A stretch of 64,000 bases of DNA. It comes from Myxococcus sp. RHSTA-1-4 (lineage in GTDB: Bacteria; Myxococcota; Myxococcia; Myxococcales; Myxococcaceae). Shown piece after piece: positions 57,048 through 64,000 of the stretch (its first letter is position 1; every line of letters starts with the position of its first letter). The DNA lies in the NCBI RefSeq assembly GCF_020037125.1, contig NZ_JAIQDG010000002.1:372001-436000 (forward strand), given 5' to 3'. The notes beneath the pieces were generated by a model. That model was given only the letters and a program-made list of their open reading frames with translations, had not been told where the DNA came from and did not search any database. The translations under genes were made by a program, and so were the position numbers.

Positions 57048-58526
57048 CTAGAAAATGGGCGGATGCTCGACCATTGGCGGGGCCGGGCGGATGCCCGACG
57101 GCGGAGGCGGCGTCAGGTCCTTGGACACGGCGGGCAGCGACGGCGTCAGCGCGCCCACATAGAGCAGGCCATGGTAGCCCTCGGGCGTGGGCGTCTCGAA
57201 GGGCCGGACGAACGGCGTCTGTCCGGCCTCGGCTGCTACCCGTTCGGAGGGCGAGGCGCCGATGTAGCCGCACTGGAGCTTCCCGGCCCGGTTCAAGTCA
57301 CAACCCCAGCGCGTGCCCTGGGCGTAGCTCATCTCCAGCACCACGAGCCGCCCCTGGTTCAGGTGGGACGCCATGGGCTTGAAGTTCTGGTCCCACGGCG
57401 TGCCGGCGACGGTTCGCGTGTGTGTGTTGCCCGCCAGCACGACGTGGACCTCGTCGGGATGGGCCGCGCGGCGGTCGGCCCACACCTTCGCCAGCGCGGC
57501 GTCGCGCTCGCTGCCGCTCGCCACGTCCGTGTCATAGGCCACCAGCGTCACGCGCAGGCCCGCGGCGCGCATGGCGCGCACCCGGTCGATGAGGTCGAAG
57601 ATGGCGCGGCTGCTGCGGCCATCCTGATAGGGCCGCTGCCAGAAGCGGCCTTCCAGCAGCGCGTCCTGGTCCACCGGGGCGCCGGGGCTGGCCAGGTAGC
57701 GCTCCAACCGCTCCTGCTCGGTGCGCGGAATGGACAGGCCGAGCACCACGGCGTGTCCCGCCTCGGCCGTCTGGCACACCACGTTGCCCACCACCGCGGG
57801 CGCCTCGCGCGAGCCGAGCTGCTCGCCGATGAGCAGCGTCAGGCCCGGGTGGAACAGCTCCGACAAGCCCCGCACCGTGTCCCCGCAGCGGTGCGTCTTC
57901 GGGTCCACGTCCTTCCACCGCGCCAGGTAGAACGCCTCGTCCCGCACGGGCGTGGGCAGCGGGTCCTGCTGGATGTTGCCGCTCACCACCTCGATGGACG
58001 GGTTCGACTCCAGGCGCAGCGTCAGGGCCTTCTCCAGCTCCAGGTCGCGTTGGCCCTTCGTCGCCATGCGCATCTCCGGCAGGTCCGCGCCCCCCCTGGC
58101 GAGCTGGGTCCGTCTGAAGCGCGGGTCGGCCGTCATGTAGTTGATCTCCTTGACCATCCTCCACCAGGGGGAGCTTCCGTTCTCGGCGACGTTGTCCACC
58201 GCGTGGAAGGACATGCGGAAGATGCGGACCACGGACTGTCTCGGCCCCACGGCGATGCCCGTCACCAGGTAGCGCGAGTACGCATCCGTGCCGGTGCTTG
58301 GGCGGTCCGGCACCTCCCACGTGGTGAGGAGCTGGTTCGGGTCCTGGGTCTCCTCGAAGGTGTACCCCTTCGAGGCCAGCAGCTCGCGCGCGGTGTCCAT
58401 CGCCTCGGACAGCGGCTTCTGGAAGACGTGTTCGTACTTCGGCGTCTGGGACTGTGCGGTACGCGGTGCGTGCGCACAGCCGACTCCCACCACCACGAGC
58501 AACAGCGTCAGCCAACGGACGTTCAT
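57048..58526 (-). CDS. Lipoprotein with BamC-like N-terminus and ChaN/Tiki/EreA-like domain
   Basis: 492 residues from the ATG at 58526 (GGGGGAA upstream). The lipobox is LLLVVVGVGC. Residues about 30-190 (YEHVFQKPLSEAMDTARELLASKGYTFEE, then TTWEVPDR) resemble the alpha/beta domains of NlpB/BamC-like lipoproteins. From about 225 a second domain has LFHPGLTLLIGEQLGSREAPAVVGNVV (G-E pair), GHAVVLGLSIPRTEQERLERYL and VHVVLAGNTHTR, the G-E ... H signature of the ChaN/Tiki/EreA superfamily, some of which bind haem or metals or cleave peptides. The tail is Pro-rich. It is encoded between the isochorismatase gene and the zinc-uptake operon. Confidence 0.65.
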   Translation of the reverse strand: MNVRWLTLLLVVVGVGCAHAPRTAQSQTPKYEHVFQKPLSEAMDTARELLASKGYTFEETQDPNQLLTTWEVPDRPSTGTDAYSRYLVTGIAVGPRQSVVRIFRMSFHAVDNVAENGSSPWWRMVKEINYMTADPRFRRTQLARGGADLPEMRMATKGQRDLELEKALTLRLESNPSIEVVSGNIQQDPLPTPVRDEAFYLARWKDVDPKTHRCGDTVRGLSELFHPGLTLLIGEQLGSREAPAVVGNVVCQTAEAGHAVVLGLSIPRTEQERLERYLASPGAPVDQDALLEGRFWQRPYQDGRSSRAIFDLIDRVRAMRAAGLRVTLVAYDTDVASGSERDAALAKVWADRRAAHPDEVHVVLAGNTHTRTVAGTPWDQNFKPMASHLNQGRLVVLEMSYAQGTRWGCDLNRAGKLQCGYIGASPSERVAAEAGQTPFVRPFETPTPEGYHGLLYVGALTPSLPAVSKDLTPPPPSGIRPAPPMVEHPPIF

Positions 58527-58595
58527 CGAAGTTCCCCCGGCAGCACCGGAAAACGAAGTCTTCCGAAGGAACGCTACGACGGGCGTCGTATATCG

Positions 58596-58626
58596 CGGGC
58601 GGGCGCCGAGTCCTGGCGCCCGCCCG
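58596..58626 (-). terminator. Strong hairpin terminator of the zinc-uptake operon
   Basis: A perfect 12-bp stem (CGGGCGGGCGCC / GGCGCCCGCCCG) with a 7-nt loop, 10 bp past the stop at 58637 on the minus strand. No T-tract is present. Confidence 0.75.
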
Positions 58627-58636
58627 TGCCGCGGGC

Positions 58637-59500
58637 TCAGCGTGCCCGCTGGAACAGGCCCATGAGGGAGCGCAGGCCCATGGCCACGGCGACCAGGACG
58701 CCGGCGAGCACCGTCTGCGAGCCGCCCACGGGGAAGTCGAAGAAGTAGGCGAAGAGGTAGCCGCCCACGCCGGAGATGGCGCCCGCGAGGGTGGCGACGA
58801 AGAAGGTCCAGGGCAGCCGCAGCTCCAGCATCAGCGCGGCGATGGCGGACAGTGTCGAGAAGGCGAACACCGGCAGCGCGCCCAGGGCGCGGGCACACAC
58901 GCCCACCATGACGCCGATGGACACCATCAGCGCACCGTCCAGCAGGCGCACCGGCAGGCCCTGCACCAGCGCGCCAATCCGGTCGAAGCTGGCGAAGGTG
59001 ATGCCCCGGTACCACCACAGGTGCAGGACCATCACCACCGCGCCGGCGATGGCCACGGTGTGGAGCTGCTCGGGCGTCACCAGCACCGCGGTGCCGAAGA
59101 GGATGCCCTGGATGTCATGGGCCTCCTGGGCGATGCGGTCGCCCACCAGCACCGCCGCGCCTCCCGCCAGCGCATATGCGAGGCCGAGCAGGCTCTCGCG
59201 CGTCAGCCGCAGCTTCGTGGGCTCCGTCATGAGGAGCAGGGTGGCCGCCAGCGCCATCAGGGTGGCGCCGACGACGGGCTCCACGTGCATGCCCAGGTGG
59301 ATGCTCGCGTAGAAGGCCAGGGCCACGCCAAGGCCCGCGGACTGGGCCACGGCGGCGCTGACGAACACCATGCGCCGCAGCACGACGTAGACGCTCAGGA
59401 AGCCCAGCACGCCCCCGGCGATGAGGGCGCACAGCAAGGGGTCCCTGAACAGCTCGAAGCCGGCCAGGAACTCGTCCCACTTCGAGGGTTCAGCGAGCAT
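58637..59500 (-). CDS. znuB: Metal ABC transporter permease (ZnuB-like)
   Basis: 287 residues from the ATG at 59500, overlapping the end of the ATPase gene by 11 bp; a GTG 6 nt earlier is possible. The family start is clear (FELFRDPLLCALIAGGVLGFLSVYVVLRRMVFVSAAVAQSAGLGVALAF), with the conserved block SLLGLAYALAGGAAVLVGDRI and LPVFAFSTLSAIAALML. About eight membrane helices are visible. With the ATPase and binding protein it should import Zn(II), or less likely Mn(II)/Fe(II), across the inner membrane. It is the last gene of the operon, just before the terminator hairpin. Confidence 0.9.
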   Translation of the reverse strand: MLAEPSKWDEFLAGFELFRDPLLCALIAGGVLGFLSVYVVLRRMVFVSAAVAQSAGLGVALAFYASIHLGMHVEPVVGATLMALAATLLLMTEPTKLRLTRESLLGLAYALAGGAAVLVGDRIAQEAHDIQGILFGTAVLVTPEQLHTVAIAGAVVMVLHLWWYRGITFASFDRIGALVQGLPVRLLDGALMVSIGVMVGVCARALGALPVFAFSTLSAIAALMLELRLPWTFFVATLAGAISGVGGYLFAYFFDFPVGGSQTVLAGVLVAVAMGLRSLMGLFQRAR

Positions 59501-60311
59501 CGGGTCCACGGTGGGGTCCCTCGGGTGCCTTGTGGCAGTACTCGTCGCCGTACTGGCGGCGGAAGGCGGGGTGGCAGAATACTGTCTTCGCGTCGCCCAC
59601 CACGAAGGCGGACGTCTCGCGGTCCACGAAGAACAGGATGTCGGCGTGCTCGGCGGCCACCTCCAGGTCGTGGACCACCACCACCACGCCCAGGCCCCGC
59701 TTGCGCGCCAGCGCGCACAGCCGCTGCATCGTCTCGCGCTCGGCGACGGCGTCCATGGCGGCGGTGGGCTCGTCCAGCAGCACCAGGTCCGCCTCCGTGG
59801 CGATGAGCCTCGCCAGCAGCGTGCGCTGCTTCTGGCCCTCCGACAGCTCGCGGTACGGCCGCGGGGCAATGGCCCTGGCCCCCGAGGTCTCCAGCGCCTT
59901 CTCCACCGCGTCGCGGTCCACCTTCCGGGAGAACGGCCACAGGAAGCTCCACCCGCGCAGCCGGCCCCAGGACGCCAGCTCCCGCGCCCGGATGGGCAGC
60001 AGCGAGTCGATGGCCGACGTCTGCGGCACGTACGCGCTGCGCATGTCCGGCGAGGCGCGGGTGATGCTGCCGGACACGGGCTGGATCATCCCCAGCAGCG
60101 TCTTGAACCACGTGCTCTTGCCGGAGCCGTTGCGGCCCACCACCGCCACGAACTGGCCGCGCCGGATGACCATGTCGATGGGCGGCAGCATGGGCTTGTC
60201 GTTGTAGCCGATGACCAGCTTCTCGCAGGTGAGCAGCGGCTCGCCCGGCGTGAAGGTGGGCGGCACCTCGTGCTCGAAGGCCTGCGGCTCCTGTACGTCA
60301 CCGGTCTTCAC
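59490..60311 (-). CDS. znuC: Metal ABC transporter ATP-binding protein (ZnuC-like)
   Basis: 273 residues from a GTG at 60311 with GGAGG 6-7 nt upstream; it overlaps the preceding lipoprotein gene by 14 bp. Walker A GRNGSGKST, Q-loop in VPQTSAID, signature LSEGQKQR, Walker B LVLLDEPTAAMD and the switch His in VVVHDLE are all intact. The C-terminus carries an extra FCHPAFRRQYGDEYCHKAPEGPH tail with Cys and His residues, a feature of metal-importer ATPases that may sense or bind zinc. It drives the permease at 58637. Confidence 0.92.
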   Translation of the reverse strand: MKTGDVQEPQAFEHEVPPTFTPGEPLLTCEKLVIGYNDKPMLPPIDMVIRRGQFVAVVGRNGSGKSTWFKTLLGMIQPVSGSITRASPDMRSAYVPQTSAIDSLLPIRARELASWGRLRGWSFLWPFSRKVDRDAVEKALETSGARAIAPRPYRELSEGQKQRTLLARLIATEADLVLLDEPTAAMDAVAERETMQRLCALARKRGLGVVVVVHDLEVAAEHADILFFVDRETSAFVVGDAKTVFCHPAFRRQYGDEYCHKAPEGPHRGPDAR

Positions 60312-61176
60312 GCTGTACCTCCGCTTCGGGCTCCAGCGCCGCCAGGGCCTCCAGCACCTCGCGCCGGAGGGCCTCGTTCTCCGGCGCGCCCAGGTCCACC
60401 ACGCCGTCGTCGCCGGGCTTGGCGGCGGCCCAGTCCAGCCCGTCGAAGAGGGTGGGGGTCATCACCAGCGCCAGCGCCAGCTTCACGCGCGGCTCGTTCT
60501 CGCGGTCCGAGGGGACGTCCAGCACCCCGTTCAGCGTCACCAGGGGCTCGGCCTCCTCCTCGCCTTCGCCTCCCTCCACCGCGAGGTCCAGGCGGAAGGG
60601 GCGCTCACCCTGGAAGCGAGGGGTGGCGCGGTTGTCGCGCACGACGCCCTGGAGCCGCAGCGCCGTCACGTCCCACCGGGCGCGAGTCACGGTGGTGCGC
60701 GGCAGCTCGCAGTCCGGCTCGCACTCCGGCTCGCGCATCTCGGACGCCAGCAGGTCCAGCTCGTCGTCCACGTGCAGCGCGGCCACCGTGGTGGGCGCGG
60801 TGGCGCCCCCGCCGTTCATCTCCGCCTGGATGTCCTCGTAGTCCACCAGCGCGCCGTCGTCGCGGTGGCAGTGCCCGCCGTGACACAGGCTGTAGCCGGG
60901 CGGAGGGTTGGCCGGGTCGAACGTGCCGCCGGTGCCACCGCCACCGCCGCCACTGCTGCCGGAGGTGAGCAGCGCGACGTGGTCCACGCCCAGGGCCGCG
61001 GCGTCCAGGCGCACCTGGAAGTCGGAGGCGAGCTGCTGGAAGCCGTTGCCCGCGTCACGCGAGGGCAGGGGCGTGTACCCGGCGCTCACGGTGGGCTCCA
61101 GCACGGCGAAGCCCTCGCCCGCGTCCAGCGCGCAGCCGGACAGCACCAACAGGGGAAGAAGCAGTCGTGCCTTCAT
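60298..61176 (-). CDS. His/Cys-containing lipoprotein inside the zinc-uptake operon
   Basis: 292 residues from the ATG at 61176, 3 bp after the znuA-like gene. The lipobox is LLPLLVLSGC. The mature protein has a Gly-rich loop (GSSGGGGGGTGG), then YSLCHGGHCHRDDGALVDYEDIQ, a dense CHxxHCHxDD metal-ligand cluster, and later EPECEPDCELP. The rest is a beta-type domain (TVTRARWDVTALRLQG, LVTLNGVLDVPSD) with an acidic linker (EGGEGEEEAEP). It is not part of the standard ZnuABC set. An outer-membrane or inner-membrane zinc chaperone or sensor is the most likely role, but this is inference from residues and position. Confidence 0.7.
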   Translation of the reverse strand: MKARLLLPLLVLSGCALDAGEGFAVLEPTVSAGYTPLPSRDAGNGFQQLASDFQVRLDAAALGVDHVALLTSGSSGGGGGGTGGTFDPANPPPGYSLCHGGHCHRDDGALVDYEDIQAEMNGGGATAPTTVAALHVDDELDLLASEMREPECEPDCELPRTTVTRARWDVTALRLQGVVRDNRATPRFQGERPFRLDLAVEGGEGEEEAEPLVTLNGVLDVPSDRENEPRVKLALALVMTPTLFDGLDWAAAKPGDDGVVDLGAPENEALRREVLEALAALEPEAEVQREDR

Positions 61177-61179
61177 GGC

Positions 61180-62103
61180 TCAGCTCCCCTTTCCGGCGAG
61201 CGCCTTCTCCAGGCGCTCCACCAGCTCGTTGACGTGCTGGATGTACGTCTCGCCCGCGCGGAAGTCCGTGCCACCGTGGACGGTGACGAGCGGGGCGGGA
61301 ATCTTGGAGGCCACCAGCTTCGCGGTGGTGTCCGGGTAGTAGCTCTCGATGAGCACCAGGCGCGCCTTGCGCTGCCGGCCCTGGGCGAGCACGCCCGCCA
61401 CGTGGGACGGGTTGGGGGGAATGCCCGGCTTGGGCTCCAGGAAGGCGATGGGTTCGAAGCCCAGCCAGTCCGCCAGGTACGCCGTCGTCCGGTGGTAGGC
61501 GATGACGGGCGCGCCCTTCAGCCCGGCCAGCCGCTTCTCCCAGCCCGCGCGCGCCTGCTCCAGCTCGGCGGTGAACTTCGCCAGGTTGGCGCGGTAGGCC
61601 GCCGCGTTCTTCGGGTCGAGCTGCACGAGGCGGTCGGTGATGCCGATGGCCACCGCCAGCGCCTGCCGCGGGTCATAGAGGTAGTGGGGGTTGCCGCCCG
61701 GGTGCACGTCACCCTGGCTGCGGTCCACCTTGCCCGGAGGAATCTCCAGGATGCGGGGGAACTGCGAGGCGTTGAGGAAGCCGGAGCCGCCCACCTGGAT
61801 GCGCGGGTTGCGCGCGCCAATCTGCAGCGTGGGCAGCCAGCCAATCTCCAGGTCCAGGCCGATGGAGATGAGCAGGTCCGCGCGGTTGAGGGCCAGCGCG
61901 AGGTTGGGCTTGGCGTCCACGAAGTGCGGGTCCTGGCTGGACAGCGCCAGCGACTGCACCTGGACGTGCTCTCCACCCACTGCCTTGGTGAGCGCGGCCA
62001 GGTCCGGCACGGTGGTGACGACGTTGAGGGCCGCGCGGGCGGGCGCGGCGGCGAGGAACGAGATGGCGGCGCACAGGGCCGCGAGGAGACGGAAGTGTCG
62101 CAT
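61180..62103 (-). CDS. znuA: Metal ABC transporter solute-binding protein (ZnuA/A-1 family)
   Basis: 307 residues from the ATG at 62103 with AGGAG 8 nt upstream. A Sec signal peptide (RHFRLLAALCAAISFLAAAPARA-A) precedes the A-1 fold: LNVVTTVPDLAALTKAVGGEHVQV, SSQDPHFVDAKPNLALALNRADLLISIGLDLE. Metal ligands are in DPHFVD (His), GGNPHYLYDP (His), and the C-terminal pair VIAYHRTTAYLADW (His) and VLIESYYPDTTAKLV (Glu/Asp). The long His-rich loop of classic ZnuA is absent, so Zn or Mn cannot be separated by sequence alone; the MerC and HxxCxxH neighbours favour zinc. Confidence 0.88.
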   Translation of the reverse strand: MRHFRLLAALCAAISFLAAAPARAALNVVTTVPDLAALTKAVGGEHVQVQSLALSSQDPHFVDAKPNLALALNRADLLISIGLDLEIGWLPTLQIGARNPRIQVGGSGFLNASQFPRILEIPPGKVDRSQGDVHPGGNPHYLYDPRQALAVAIGITDRLVQLDPKNAAAYRANLAKFTAELEQARAGWEKRLAGLKGAPVIAYHRTTAYLADWLGFEPIAFLEPKPGIPPNPSHVAGVLAQGRQRKARLVLIESYYPDTTAKLVASKIPAPLVTVHGGTDFRAGETYIQHVNELVERLEKALAGKGS

Positions 62104-62127
62104 GGGGCAGAGCTCCTGTGAGGCGGG

Positions 62128-63483
<1,356 letters not shown>

Positions 63484-63560
63484 CTGGGATGCTCCTCATA
63501 CGGACGCCCGCGTGACGCGGACGTCCACCAAGACCTGAAACAGACCCGACGGGACGCGAC

Positions 63561-63986
63561 TCAGCCGCGCGCGGGAGGAGAGGCCTTGGGCGCCGTGGCG
63601 AGGACGGAGAGGGGAGGGGCGACGCTTGGCGGCGCGGTGGCCGGAGCGCTCACCGCGAGGTGCGCCAGGACGGGCAGCTCCGCGCGCGAGGCGGGTGCCT
63701 CGTCGCGCGAGCCGGAGTTGAGCAGCGGGCAGGTCTCGTGCGTGAGGCCCGCCGCGTCCGCCCCCGCCGCCGGCAACGCCGTCAGCAGGGGACTGCGCGC
63801 GGACGCGAGCCGTGCCACCGCCTGGCCCTTGCCGCCGGCCGACTCCTCGAAGGCCTGATGCTGCGGGCAGTAGCGGTGCGCGTGCGCGTCCCTCACGTGC
63901 AGCAGCGTGCCCATCGGCTGGAACGCCCACAGCGCGACCAGCAGCGTCGCGGCGAGTCGGGCGAAGGTGTGGGCGTGCTGGAGCAT
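63561..63986 (-). CDS. Small envelope protein with HxxCxxH motif (metal-region paralogue B)
   Basis: 141 residues from the ATG at 63986, 14 bp from the window edge, so the promoter lies outside; no Shine-Dalgarno is visible. A signal anchor (ARLAATLLVALWAFQPMGTLL) is followed by HVRDAHAHRYCPQHQAFEES with the HxxCxxH motif, a second Cys (LTHETCPLLNSGSRDE) and the C-terminus ATAPKASPPARG. It parallels the gene at 51601. It begins the apparent zinc-uptake operon read on the minus strand towards 58637, with 77 bp to the outer-membrane gene. The periplasmic His/Cys cluster suggests metal binding or sensing; function unknown. Confidence 0.6.
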   Translation of the reverse strand: MLQHAHTFARLAATLLVALWAFQPMGTLLHVRDAHAHRYCPQHQAFEESAGGKGQAVARLASARSPLLTALPAAGADAAGLTHETCPLLNSGSRDEAPASRAELPVLAHLAVSAPATAPPSVAPPLSVLATAPKASPPARG

Positions 63987-64000
63987 CGGAGGAGGACTGA

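Noticed and set aside
59501-59869. An open frame extending the ZnuB-like permease upstream by 123 codons, hinting at a fusion.
   Set aside because: The extension is an out-of-frame reading of the ATPase gene. The permease fold begins at the ATG at 59500.

Overview
The window is about 70% GC with strong third-position GC bias and frequent GTG/TTG starts. It holds several families typical of Myxococcales: Ser/Thr kinases with PEGA tails, a PilZ sigma-54 activator, Ala/Pro-rich TPR proteins with an N-terminal zinc ribbon, and lipoproteins with short LxxC signals. It is most likely a chromosomal segment of Myxococcus, Corallococcus, Pyxidicoccus or a close relative. I saw no tRNA, rRNA, insertion sequence, phage gene or CRISPR array. 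Coding density is high, and apart from a few AT-rich promoter regions the composition is even.

Layout. 0-6.6 kb: a truncated Ala/Lys-rich helical repeat protein, a PilZ-type sigma-54 activator, a secreted alpha/beta hydrolase lipoprotein transcribed towards it, a ThiF-like enzyme and a small unknown protein. A 16-bp inverted repeat, GCTTCA-N4-TGAAG(C/T), lies just before the activator gene and twice upstream of a candidate sigma-54 promoter for the hydrolase. 6.9-13.3 kb: penicillin-acylase-type hydrolase, phosphatidylserine synthase, and a large ASH-domain/vWA lipoprotein. 13.5-18.7 kb: a small unknown gene and two tandem membrane Ser/Thr kinases. 19.0-26.0 kb: a MerR-like regulator, a sigma-region-4-like protein, then purH, a zinc-ribbon/TPR membrane protein and purD. 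26.0-35.6 kb: lptF, lptG, an O-antigen-ligase-like protein, three glycosyltransferases, a polyprenyl-phosphate sugar-1-phosphate transferase and a GNAT protein, together an LPS/O-antigen locus.

35.6-51.5 kb: a secreted trypsin-like protease with two C-terminal beta domains, a 1611-residue protein with an MshEN N-terminus, adenosylcobalamin-dependent ribonucleotide reductase (nrdJ) behind two well-spaced NrdR boxes, a thioredoxin-like 2Fe-2S ferredoxin, bioY, a BI-1 family membrane protein, a protein resembling ATP-grasp enzymes, and a thiamine-diphosphate enzyme. 51.6-64.0 kb: a metal-homeostasis region. One arm (+ strand) holds a small HxxCxxH envelope protein, lipoprotein, unknowns, TPR protein, MerC-like protein and isochorismatase-like hydrolase. 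The other arm (- strand) is an apparent zinc/manganese uptake operon: a second HxxCxxH protein, outer-membrane barrel, ZnuA-like binding protein, His/Cys lipoprotein, ZnuC-like ATPase and ZnuB-like permease. The two HxxCxxH proteins share a motif and a C-terminal signature and look like distant paralogues.

All functional calls come from reading motifs in the sequence. No database search was run, and start sites were chosen from Shine-Dalgarno spacing, signal peptides and gene overlap.
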